A DNA stretch of 64,000 nucleotides, taken from the NCBI RefSeq assembly GCF_900546705.1, contig NZ_URDP01000006.1, positions 1-64,000 on the forward strand. Reading direction: 5' to 3'. The position numbers and the translations under genes are program-made. Shown here piece after piece: positions 42,573-50,374 of the stretch. Each line of letters begins with the position of its first letter. Positions within the stretch are counted from its first letter, which is position 1. The notes below the pieces were generated by a model that made no database searches, was not told where the DNA came from, and saw nothing but the letters and a program-made list of their open reading frames with translations. The DNA is from an uncultured Oscillibacter sp. (GTDB lineage Bacteria; Bacillota; Clostridia; Oscillospirales; Oscillospiraceae).

Positions 42573-43359
42573 ACTGAAGAATGTCTGGAAGGTGTTCAAC
42601 GCGGGCACCGTCAACGAAAAGCAGGCCCTCCGGGGCGTGGATCTGACCTTGAACGACGGTGATTTCGTCACGGTCATCGGCGGCAACGGCGCCGGAAAAT
42701 CCACCATGCTCAACGCCGTGGCCGGTACCTACGGCGTGGACGCGGGCTCCATCGTGATTGACGGCACCGACGTCACCCGTCTGCCGGAGTACAAGCGAGC
42801 CTCTCTGATCGGGCGGGTATTCCAGGACCCCATGCTGGGCACCGCCCCCACCATGCAGATCGAGGAGAACATGGCCTTGGCAGCCCGCCGGGGTCAGCGC
42901 CGGGGCTTGGGCTGGGGCATCACCCGCGCGGAGCGGGAGGAGTACCGCCATCTTTTGGAGCGGCTGGACCTGGGTCTGGAGGACCGCCTCACCAGCAAGG
43001 TGGGACTGCTCTCCGGCGGCCAGCGGCAGGCGCTGACGCTTCTGATGGCCTCCATGAAAAAGCCCAAGCTGCTGCTGCTGGACGAACACACCGCCGCCCT
43101 GGACCCCAAGACCGCCGCCAAGGTGCTCTCCCTCTCCGATCAGATCGTGGCGGAAAACCATTTGACCACCATGATGGTCACCCACAACATGCGGGACGCC
43201 ATTGCCCACGGCAACCGGCTTATTATGATGTATGACGGCCGGATCGTCATTGACGTGGCCGGTGAAGAGAAGAAGAAACTCACCGTGCCCGACCTGCTGG
43301 CCCTGTTCAGCAAGGTCAGCGGCAGCGACGAGGCAGACGACAAGCTGCTTCTCTCCTGA
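42565..43359 (+). CDS. ABC importer ATPase, cassette 1
   Basis: ATG 42565 after AAAGGAGG gives 264 residues. Walker A VIGGNGAGKSTMLN, signature LLSGGQRQALTLLMA, Walker B LLLLDEHTAALDPKT, switch VTHNMRD. Family of TrpZ/LivF-like ATPases. Closes the three-gene operon. Confidence 0.94.
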   Translation: MLELKNVWKVFNAGTVNEKQALRGVDLTLNDGDFVTVIGGNGAGKSTMLNAVAGTYGVDAGSIVIDGTDVTRLPEYKRASLIGRVFQDPMLGTAPTMQIEENMALAARRGQRRGLGWGITRAEREEYRHLLERLDLGLEDRLTSKVGLLSGGQRQALTLLMASMKKPKLLLLDEHTAALDPKTAAKVLSLSDQIVAENHLTTMMVTHNMRDAIAHGNRLIMMYDGRIVIDVAGEEKKKLTVPDLLALFSKVSGSDEADDKLLLS

Positions 43360-43367
43360 ACGCCCAG

Positions 43368-43402
43368 CCGCGCTCCCGGAGTCCTCTCCGGGAGCGCGGT
43401 TT
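43368..43402 (+). terminator. Hairpin after cassette 1
   Basis: A 14-bp CCGCGCTCCCGGAG stem with a 4-nt loop but only TTT afterwards; a probable terminator. Confidence 0.65.
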
Positions 43403-43468
43403 CCACCCGCTGACGCCGCAGGCGGTACGGCATGAAATGGGCAAGCCCAAATTTATGCAAATTGGTGG

Positions 43469-43497
43469 TTGACAACCGTCCGCCTCATGCGTATAAT
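43469..43497 (+). promoter_or_regulatory. Consensus sigma-A promoter of the trpX operon
   Basis: TTGACA, 17 nt, TATAAT: exact consensus, directly before the T-box leader. Strong initiation with attenuation downstream is typical. Confidence 0.92.
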
Positions 43498-43503
43498 ACA
43501 GAT

Positions 43504-43781
43504 AATTTCAAATTCAAACCTGTGAGCAAGAAGAGTAACCGGTTCCGGTCACCTTTCAGAGAGCTGCGGATGGTGGGATCGCGGCAGAGAACGTTCCGGT
43601 GAATGGACTTGCGAGGGCAGAGCGAACAGCCATCGGCTCAGTAGCCTCTGACGGGGTCCGCACCCGTTACCAGGGCGGCACGGATGATTGTCCGTGGAAC
43701 GAGCGGGCGCATTACGCGTCAACTTGGGTGGTACCGCAGGATCAGAAGTCTTGTCCCAAATCTGGGACGGGGCTTTTTTTA
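43504..43781 (+). promoter_or_regulatory. Tryptophan T-box riboswitch
   Basis: A complete T-box leader: AGTA-type K-turn region (AAGAGTAACCG), distal-loop motif GAGAGCTGCGGATGGTGG, specifier region GTGAATGGACT with codon TGG at 43604-43606, and the antiterminator T-box GGGTGGTACCGC at 43726-43737. The terminator TTGTCCCA/TGGGACGG with seven T residues ends at 43781. UGG specifies Trp. Uncharged tRNA-Trp should allow expression of the transporter. The codon assignment is supported by the parallel asnB leader, where AAC occupies the same place before ACT. Confidence 0.93.
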
Positions 43782-43803
43782 TTGCCCGGAAAGGAGCGTC
43801 TTT

Positions 43804-43857
43804 ATGAAAGAAAATACCCGGCGATGGCGCCTTGGAGCTTTGGTTTTTCCCCGCTGA
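43804..43857 (+). CDS. Possible 17-residue ORF with a Trp codon between T-box and trpX
   Basis: AAAGGAG lies 7 nt before ATG 43804; the product would be MKENTRRWRLGALVFPR, then TGA, ending 35 nt before trpX. It has one tryptophan codon. It could be a leader peptide, a translational coupler, or chance. No transcription-attenuating hairpin pairs directly with it. Confidence 0.4.
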   Translation: MKENTRRWRLGALVFPR

Positions 43858-43892
43858 CACAGCAAATTTTGTGAATTAAAGGAGAATTGACT

Positions 43893-44873
43893 ATGAAAAA
43901 GTTCCGTATGATCGCCGCCGCTCTGGCCCTCGTCCTCGCTCTGCCTCTGACCGCCTGCGGCCAGAAAGAAGAATCCGAACACAAGATGTACTCCATCGGC
44001 ATCAACCAGTACGGCGAGCACGCCTCCCTGGATAACTGCCGGGAGGGCTTCCTTCAGGGCCTGGCCGAGGCCGGGCTGGTGGAGGGTACCGACTTCACCG
44101 TAGACTACCAGAACGCCGGCTTTGACGACAACATTGCCCGCCAGATCGCCGACTCCTTCTCCGCGGCCGATGTGGATCTGATGGTGGGCATCGCCACCAA
44201 CTCCGCCACCGCCTGCTATGCCGCCGCGGAGAACAAGGATATTCCCGTGATCTTCACCGCCATTACCGACCCCGTTCAAGCGGGATTGGACTCCGGCAAC
44301 GTGACCGGTACCTCCGATAAGCTGCCCGTGGAGGCCCAGCTGGATCTGATCCGTCAGCTCCAGCCCGAGGCCAAGACCATCGGCATCCTCTACACCACCA
44401 GCGAGCCCAACTCCGTCTCCGCCATTGCCGAGTATCAGGATAAGGCGCCGGACTACGGCTTCACCATCGACGCCATCGGTGTTACCTCCCAGTCCGAAGT
44501 CACCCAGGCGGCGGACACCCTCATCTCCCACGGTGTGGACGCCATGTCCAACCTGACGGACAACAACGTGGTGGGCGTGCTGCCCTCCATTCTGGAAAAG
44601 GCCAACGAGGCAGGCATCCCCGTCTACGGCTCCGAGGTGGAACAGGTGAAGCTGGGGTGCGTCGCCTCTGCCGGCATCGACTATGTCCAGCTGGGCAAGC
44701 AGACGGGCCTCATGGCCGCCAAGGTCCTGCGGGGTGAGGCCACCTGCGCCGACCTGCCCTATGAGACGATCTCTGAATACAGCATCTATATCAACTCTCC
44801 GGCGCTGGACGCCATGGGCATTACGGTCCCCGCCGACATCGCCGAAAAGGCCGTGGAGAGCTCGGCCCAATAA
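43893..44873 (+). CDS. trpX: Tryptophan ABC importer, substrate-binding lipoprotein
   Basis: I choose ATG 43893, 7 nt after AAAGGAG, not the TTG at 43887. The 326-residue protein has a lipoprotein signal (MKKFRMIAAALALVLALPLTAC) and a PF04392 fold: YSIGINQYGEHASLDNCREGF, VGIATNSATACYAAAENK, TAITDPVQAGLDSG, IGILYTTSEPNS. The Trp T-box upstream identifies the probable ligand as tryptophan or a precursor. Outside-membrane, anchored by lipid. Confidence 0.88.
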   Translation: MKKFRMIAAALALVLALPLTACGQKEESEHKMYSIGINQYGEHASLDNCREGFLQGLAEAGLVEGTDFTVDYQNAGFDDNIARQIADSFSAADVDLMVGIATNSATACYAAAENKDIPVIFTAITDPVQAGLDSGNVTGTSDKLPVEAQLDLIRQLQPEAKTIGILYTTSEPNSVSAIAEYQDKAPDYGFTIDAIGVTSQSEVTQAADTLISHGVDAMSNLTDNNVVGVLPSILEKANEAGIPVYGSEVEQVKLGCVASAGIDYVQLGKQTGLMAAKVLRGEATCADLPYETISEYSIYINSPALDAMGITVPADIAEKAVESSAQ

Positions 44874-44891
44874 ATCTCAGGAGGAATACTT

Positions 44892-45758
44892 ATGAAACTG
44901 GTCACCTATCGTTTCCGGGACGCTGAACATGTCGGCGCCCTCACCGCCGACGGCACCTGCGTGGCGCCGCTCCCCTTTGCCGATATGAACGCCCTGATTG
45001 AGACCGCGTCTCCGGCACAGCTGCGGACGCTGGCCGCCCAGGCAGAGGAAGCCGGCGCCGTGATCCCTGTAGACCAGGTCACGCTTCTTGCCCCCATTCC
45101 CCGTCCCCGGCAGGATGTTTTGTGCCTGGGCATGAACTATCGGGATCATGAGGCGGAGGCGGCCCGCTACGACGCGGACGCCTTTACCAAGGAAAAACCG
45201 GTGGCCGTTTACTTCTCCAAGCGAGTCAATGAGGCTGTGGCCCCCGGCGGCAACATCCCCCGCCATGCGGGCCTGGTGGAAAAGCTGGACTACGAAGTGG
45301 AGCTGGGCGTCATCCTGGGCAAGACTGCCCGGGATGTTCCCGCCGAGCAGGCTGCAGAGTATATCTTTGGCTACACCATCATCAACGACGTCTCCGCCCG
45401 GGATCTTCAGACCGGCCACAAGCAGTGGTATTTCGGCAAGAGTCTGGATGGCTTCACCCCCATGGGCCCCTGCATCGTCACCGCCGATGAGATCGCCTTC
45501 CCCCCGGCGCTGGAGATTTCCTCCGCCGTTAACAGGGAACCCCGTCAGCACTCCAACACCCGTCTGTTCCTGACCGATATCCCCACGCTTCTGGCCGAGC
45601 TTACCGCCGGTATGACGCTGCTGCCCGGCACCATCATTGCCACCGGCACCCCCGCCGGTGTGGGCATGGGCTTCGACCCGCCCCGGTTCCTCTCTGAGGG
45701 CGACACCGTCTCCTGCACCATCGAGGGAATCGGCACACTGACCAATACTGTCCGCTGA
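44892..45758 (+). CDS. Fumarylacetoacetate-hydrolase-family protein inside the trp transporter operon
   Basis: 288 residues with AGGAGGAA before the ATG. The C-terminal FAH domain starts with LCLGMNYRDHEAEA and has the metal-binding acids in KLDYEVELGVILGK and YTIINDVSARDLQ, then KSLDGFTPMGP and IIATGTPAGVG. FAH proteins hydrolyse or decarboxylate C-C bonds of acylpyruvates and 2-oxo acids. It lies 18 bp after trpX and 22 bp before the permease, hence under Trp T-box control. Its substrate may be an aromatic or indolic catabolite, but this is inference. Confidence 0.9.
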   Translation: MKLVTYRFRDAEHVGALTADGTCVAPLPFADMNALIETASPAQLRTLAAQAEEAGAVIPVDQVTLLAPIPRPRQDVLCLGMNYRDHEAEAARYDADAFTKEKPVAVYFSKRVNEAVAPGGNIPRHAGLVEKLDYEVELGVILGKTARDVPAEQAAEYIFGYTIINDVSARDLQTGHKQWYFGKSLDGFTPMGPCIVTADEIAFPPALEISSAVNREPRQHSNTRLFLTDIPTLLAELTAGMTLLPGTIIATGTPAGVGMGFDPPRFLSEGDTVSCTIEGIGTLTNTVR

Positions 45759-45780
45759 GCGGGCAAAGGAGGCCTTCTTT

Positions 45781-46719
45781 ATGTCCGACCTGCTCATCAG
45801 CACCCTGACTCAGGGGCTGATTTACGCGCTGATCTCCTTCGGCGTGTACATCACCTACTCCATTCTGGATTTCCCCGATCTGGGTGTGGACGGCACTTTC
45901 CCTCTGGGTGCCGCCGTCACCGCCGTGCTGCTGACCCGGGGTGTCAATCCCTTTGCGACGCTGATTGCCGCTCTGGCGGTGGGCGCTTTGGCGGGTCTTT
46001 TCACCGGCATCGTCCATGTGTGTCTGAAGGTCCGCAATCTGCTGGCCGGCATTATCACCATGACGGCCCTGTTTTCCATCAATCTCCAGATCGCCGGTTC
46101 CAATCTGACCGTGGACCGGAGCGTGGAAACCATCTTCACCGCCTCCTGGGCGGAGGCGCTGCTGGGCGGCATGAACCTGATGGAGCGCAAGCTGGTGATC
46201 TCCCTGGTACTGGTGCTGGTGGTGAAGCTGGCGCTGGACCTGTACTTTAAGACCAAGTCCGGCCTGCTGCTGCGGGCGGTGGGCGACAACGCCGATCTTG
46301 TGACCACGCTGGGCAAGGACCGGGGCGCGGTGAAAATCTTCGGTCTTGTGCTCTCCAATGCCCTGGTAGCCCTGGCCGGCAGCGTGGTGTGCCACGAGCA
46401 GCGCAGCTTTTCCGCCACCATGGGCACCGGCCAGCTGGTCTACGGCCTGGCCGCCGTCATCATCGGCATATCCATCATGAACTTCTACACCGGCACCGGA
46501 CCCATCCGCCGGGCCCGCAAAGTCCGGGGGCTGCGGCTGCTGGCCTCCCCCAAGGGAACCACCGCCGTGGTGCTGGGCAGCATTCTTTACAAGCTGTGCA
46601 TCCAGGCAGCATTGAATCTGGGACTGCCCGCCAACATGATGAAGCTGGCCACAGCCGTGCTGTTTTTGCTGGTGCTGGTGGCCTCCGGTCGGAAAGGAGA
46701 GGCGATCATTCATGCTTGA
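45781..46719 (+). CDS. trpY: Tryptophan ABC importer, permease
   Basis: 312 residues, about nine helices, BPD_transp_2 family: LTQGLIYALISFGVYITYSILDFPDLGVDG, then SATMGTGQLVYGLAAVIIG. Paralogue of 41601-42572. It overlaps trpZ by 8 bp. Confidence 0.9.
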   Translation: MSDLLISTLTQGLIYALISFGVYITYSILDFPDLGVDGTFPLGAAVTAVLLTRGVNPFATLIAALAVGALAGLFTGIVHVCLKVRNLLAGIITMTALFSINLQIAGSNLTVDRSVETIFTASWAEALLGGMNLMERKLVISLVLVLVVKLALDLYFKTKSGLLLRAVGDNADLVTTLGKDRGAVKIFGLVLSNALVALAGSVVCHEQRSFSATMGTGQLVYGLAAVIIGISIMNFYTGTGPIRRARKVRGLRLLASPKGTTAVVLGSILYKLCIQAALNLGLPANMMKLATAVLFLLVLVASGRKGEAIIHA

Positions 46720-47488
46720 AATTCAGGATATCACCAAGATCTACAACCCCGGCACCGTGGCCGAGCAGCGGCTGTTTGAGCACTTCTCCCTGTCCGTGGA
46801 AACCGGGCAGTTTGTCACCATCGTGGGAGGCAACGGCAGCGGCAAGACTTCCCTTCTGAACATTCTCTGCGGAACCATTCCCATCGACGCCGGTGACGTC
46901 CTCATTGACGGACGCAGTGTGAAAAAGCTCAAGGACTACAAGCGCTACGCCCAGATGGGCCGTGTCTATCAAAACCCCGCCGCCGGCACCTGCCCCGATC
47001 TGACCATGCTGGAAAACCTGTCCCTGGCAGACAACAAGGGAAAGCCCTTCGGCCTGAGCCGGGGCGTCAGCCGCAAGCGGACGGACTTTTACCGCTCCCA
47101 GCTGCGGGAACTGAACCTGGGACTGGAGGATAAACTGGACGTGAAAATGGGTGCCCTCTCCGGCGGACAGCGGCAGGCCGTCTCGCTGCTGATGGCCACC
47201 ATGACGCCTCTGCGCTTTTTGATTCTGGATGAACACACCGCCGCTCTGGACCCCAAAACCGCCGAGGTCATTATGGCTCTGACGGATAAGATCGTCCGGG
47301 AAAAGCAGCTGACCGCCATGATGGTCACCCACAATCTCCGCCACGCCGCCATGTACGGCGACCGCCTGCTGATGATGCAGCGAGGCAGAATCGTGCTGGA
47401 CCGGGCGGGTGCTGAAAAGGCCGCCACCGGTGTGGATGACCTGCTGAACCTGTTTAACCGCTATTCTCTGGAAGAGCCGGGCGCCTGA
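46712..47488 (+). CDS. trpZ: Tryptophan ABC importer, ATPase
   Basis: 258 residues. Walker A VGGNGSGKTSLLN, signature ALSGGQRQAVSLLMA, Walker B LILDEHTAALDPKT, switch VTHNLRH. The final codons and TGA are part of the terminator hairpin. Paralogue of 42565-43359. Confidence 0.93.
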   Translation: MLEIQDITKIYNPGTVAEQRLFEHFSLSVETGQFVTIVGGNGSGKTSLLNILCGTIPIDAGDVLIDGRSVKKLKDYKRYAQMGRVYQNPAAGTCPDLTMLENLSLADNKGKPFGLSRGVSRKRTDFYRSQLRELNLGLEDKLDVKMGALSGGQRQAVSLLMATMTPLRFLILDEHTAALDPKTAEVIMALTDKIVREKQLTAMMVTHNLRHAAMYGDRLLMMQRGRIVLDRAGAEKAATGVDDLLNLFNRYSLEEPGA

Positions 47489-47505
47489 GGCGCCCGGCTC
47501 TTTTT
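47474..47505 (+). terminator. Terminator that includes the trpZ stop codon
   Basis: GAGCCGGGCGCC/GGCGCCCGGCTC, loop TGA (the trpZ stop), then TTTTT. Confidence 0.92.
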
Positions 47506-47525
47506 CTGTAAAGCGCAGCCCAGAC

Positions 47526-47566
47526 AAAAGGAAGGCGCTCCGCGTTAGCGGAGCGCCTTCCTTTTT
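47526..47566. terminator. Bidirectional intrinsic terminator
   Basis: GGAAGGCGCTCCGC/GCGGAGCGCCTTCC with a 4-nt loop, A- and T-runs; ends the symporter transcript on the minus strand. Confidence 0.9.
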
Positions 47567-47596
47567 CATATCCGGGGAGAGTGATGGATAGACTTA

Positions 47597-48805
47597 TCAG
47601 ACCGCAGCCTTCTTCTTGTTCTTGCCGGTGATAGCGTCCATGAGAACGGCGATGGCGCCGTCGCCAGTGACGTTGCAGGCAGTGCCGAAGGAGTCCTGAG
47701 CGATGTACAGGGCGATCATCAGGCCCTGCATGGTCTCATCAAAGCCCAGCATGGACTGCAGGATGCCCAGAGCAGCCATAACAGCGCCGCCGGGGACGCC
47801 GGGGGCAGCCACCATGGTGACGCCCAGCATCAGGATGAAGGGGAACATCTTGGCGAAGGTGACGGGCTGGCCCATCATCATCATGACGGCGATGGAGCAG
47901 CTGGTCAGGGTGATGGTGGAACCGGACAGGTGAATGGTCGCGCACAGGGGGCACACGAACTCGGCGATGGAGTCGGACACGCCGTTCTTCTTGGTGCATT
48001 CCACGGTGACGGGAATGGTAGCGGCGGAGGACTGGGTGCCGATAGCGGTGGTATAGGCGGGGATCATGTTCTTGATCAGCTTGAAGGGATTCTTCTTGGC
48101 AGCCGTACCAGCGACGGTGTACTGGAAGATCAGGATCACGCAGTGCAGAACCAGGATCACCACGAAGACCTTCACGAAAGAGGTGAGCAGCTCAGCGATG
48201 GTGCCGGCATAGGTCAGCTTGGCGAAGATGCCATACACATGGATGGGCAGCAGGGGGATCACAACGCCGGCCACCAGCTTGGTAACGATGGCAGCGAAGT
48301 CATCGATGGCAACCTTCAGGGTCTTGTCCTGAATCAGGGTCAGGCCCAGGCCAAGGATGAAGGAAATCAGCAGGGCTTCCATAACGCCCATGATGGGAGG
48401 CATCTCGATGGTGAACAGGCCGCTGAGGGCGGTCTCTTCCGCATTCTGGGCATCCGCCATGAACATGTCGGCGTGCACCAGGCTGGGGAACAGGGCCATA
48501 TCCACAGCGAAAGCCAGGGAGCCGGCAATGACGGTGGACAGGTAAGCCACACCGGTGGTCTCTGCCAGGGTCTTGCCTGCGCCGGCGCCCAGGTCGGCGA
48601 TGCCGGGAACAACGAAGCCAATGATGATCAGGGGAATGCAGAAGTTCAGGAAGTTGCCGAAGATGCTGTTGTAGGTAGCGCCAATCTGGATGATCAGTTC
48701 ACCAGCGTCGCCCAGCTTTTGGCAGATCGTGCCGACGATCAGGCCGAGGACGATGGCAATGATCAGTTTGGGCAGCAGGCCCAACTTTTTCTTTTGCTTT
48801 TCCAT
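47597..48805 (-). CDS. Dicarboxylate/amino acid:cation symporter (DAACS)
   Basis: 402 residues with about eight membrane helices and two re-entrant loops. Typical DAACS signals: the serine-rich IGTQSSAATIPVTVECTKKNGVS, ICATIHLSGSTITLTSCSIAVM-type helix 7, and the C-terminal DSFGTACNVTGDGAIAVLMD. Substrates are glutamate/aspartate, C4-dicarboxylates or serine/threonine. It lies 68 bp after threonine ammonia-lyase, so serine or threonine uptake is the most attractive guess. Confidence 0.92.
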   Translation of the reverse strand: MEKQKKKLGLLPKLIIAIVLGLIVGTICQKLGDAGELIIQIGATYNSIFGNFLNFCIPLIIIGFVVPGIADLGAGAGKTLAETTGVAYLSTVIAGSLAFAVDMALFPSLVHADMFMADAQNAEETALSGLFTIEMPPIMGVMEALLISFILGLGLTLIQDKTLKVAIDDFAAIVTKLVAGVVIPLLPIHVYGIFAKLTYAGTIAELLTSFVKVFVVILVLHCVILIFQYTVAGTAAKKNPFKLIKNMIPAYTTAIGTQSSAATIPVTVECTKKNGVSDSIAEFVCPLCATIHLSGSTITLTSCSIAVMMMMGQPVTFAKMFPFILMLGVTMVAAPGVPGGAVMAALGILQSMLGFDETMQGLMIALYIAQDSFGTACNVTGDGAIAVLMDAITGKNKKKAAV

Positions 48806-48873
48806 TGTTTTCTCGATCTCCGGTTTCCTACCCCGGAGATCCCCCTCCTTTATTTTTTATTAATTGCCGGCTC

Positions 48874-50064
48874 TTACCCCAGCAAAGAATAACCCTTTTC
48901 CTTCAGAGCGGTCTTGATCTGCTCCACGTGCTCTTCGTTGCGGGTCTCCAGCACCATGGTCACAAGGCACGCACCCACGTCGGAGTCCTTGGCCTCGCGC
49001 TCGTGGTTGACGCTGAGGATGTTGGCGCCGCAGCCGGACACCACCTGCAGCACCTGGATCAGGCTGCCGGGCTTATCCGCCACCTTGGTGGTGATTTCGG
49101 CGATCCGGCCGGACTTGGTCAGGCCCTTGGTGATGATGCGGGAGAGCGTGGTCACGTCCACGTTGCCGCCGGAGACAACGCACACGGTCTTCTTGTCGGA
49201 GATGTCCACCTTGCCGAACATGCAGGCAGCCACAGGCGTGGCACCGGCGCCCTCGGCAACGGTCTTCTGACCCTCCATCAGAGCCAGGATGGCAGCAGCG
49301 ATCTCGTCCTCGGTAACGGTGACGATCTCATCCACATACTTCTGGCACATCTCGAAGGTCATGTTGCCGGGCGTCAGCACATGGATGCCGTCAGCCAGCG
49401 TCTCGCCGTCGGGCACAGTGGTAATCTTGCCGGCCTTGCAGGACTCATACATGGAGGGCACGGTGGCTGCCTGAACGCCGATGACCTTGCAGGAGGGCTT
49501 CAGGCTCTTGATGGCCAGCGCGATACCGCTGATGAGGCCGCCGCCGCCGATGGGGCAGACAACCTGATCGACCTCGGGCAGCTGCTCGAGAATCTCCAGA
49601 CCGATGGTGCCCTGGCCGGCCATAACATACGGATCATTGAAGGGATGTGCAAAGGTATAGCCATGCTCCTTGGCCAGACGGTCGGCCTCACGGGCAGCGT
49701 CGTCATACACGCCGGGAACCAGCACCACCTCGGCGCCGTACTTCTTAGTGGCCTCCACCTTGCTGATGGGCGCACCGGCGGGCATGCAGATGATGGACTT
49801 GATGCCCAGCTTGGTAGCGGAGAGGGCGATGCCCTGTGCGTGGTTGCCGGCGGAGCAGGCGATCACGCCCTTGGCCGCCTCTTCGGGGGTCAGAGAGCGA
49901 ATCTTGTTGTAGGCGCCGCGAATCTTGAACGCGCCGGTCAGCTGCAGGTTTTCCGCCTTGATGTACAGATTGTCAGCGATCTTGGACGCGGCATCCAGCG
50001 GAGTTCTCCGAGCGATTCCCTTGAGCGCCTTCTGGGCGTCCTGGATCATTTCCAATGTCAGCAT
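48874..50064 (-). CDS. ilvA: Threonine ammonia-lyase with ACT domain
   Basis: From ATG 50064 (MLTLEMIQDAQKALKGIARRTPL) after GGGAGG, 396 residues. The PLP lysine is in LTGAFKIRGAYNKI, the PLP phosphate loop in VVCPIGGGGLISGIA, and ACSAGNHAQGIAL is also typical. The C-terminal ACT domain (about 320-396: KPGSLIQVLQVVSGCGANIL) may bind an effector. It makes 2-oxobutyrate and ammonia from threonine. With the symporter it fits catabolism of imported threonine/serine more than isoleucine synthesis, since no ilv genes are near. Confidence 0.94.
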   Translation of the reverse strand: MLTLEMIQDAQKALKGIARRTPLDAASKIADNLYIKAENLQLTGAFKIRGAYNKIRSLTPEEAAKGVIACSAGNHAQGIALSATKLGIKSIICMPAGAPISKVEATKKYGAEVVLVPGVYDDAAREADRLAKEHGYTFAHPFNDPYVMAGQGTIGLEILEQLPEVDQVVCPIGGGGLISGIALAIKSLKPSCKVIGVQAATVPSMYESCKAGKITTVPDGETLADGIHVLTPGNMTFEMCQKYVDEIVTVTEDEIAAAILALMEGQKTVAEGAGATPVAACMFGKVDISDKKTVCVVSGGNVDVTTLSRIITKGLTKSGRIAEITTKVADKPGSLIQVLQVVSGCGANILSVNHEREAKDSDVGACLVTMVLETRNEEHVEQIKTALKEKGYSLLG

Positions 50065-50209
50065 GAAAATAACCTCCCAATCAAAATTTGTTTTCAGCCA
50101 TTTCAACAATTCTCCATCGATCAAGAGCGGAAGCAGTTGGTCAATTCAAGAAGAGTGTGCGCATATGAAGGACATTTTCTTTTTTCTTTGTTCTTCATTT
50201 TCTGCCTCC

Positions 50210-50238
50210 ATTATATAATTTGTACCCTCTAAATACAA
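50210..50238 (-). promoter_or_regulatory. Sigma-A promoter of the ilvA-symporter operon
   Basis: TTGTAT, 17 nt, TATAAT on the minus strand; leader about 140 nt. The rest of 50239-50374 is AT-rich without recognised signals. Confidence 0.75.
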
Positions 50239-50374
50239 TGCACAATTCTTCCAATTGTTTTTTCCACAAATACTACTATTTGACGAAACGTCCGCGGATC
50301 AGGTACACTTGATCGCTAAGTGTAGGCATCGAGCAAAAAAATTGCTATTTTTTTGACACCGGCAACACAGAAAA

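Noticed and set aside
50121..50198. A 25-residue leader ORF before ilvA with a GGAGG site
   Set aside because: Its ribosome site lies between the -10 box and the predicted transcription start, so it would not be in the mRNA from that promoter; its codons are not enriched for Thr or Ile.
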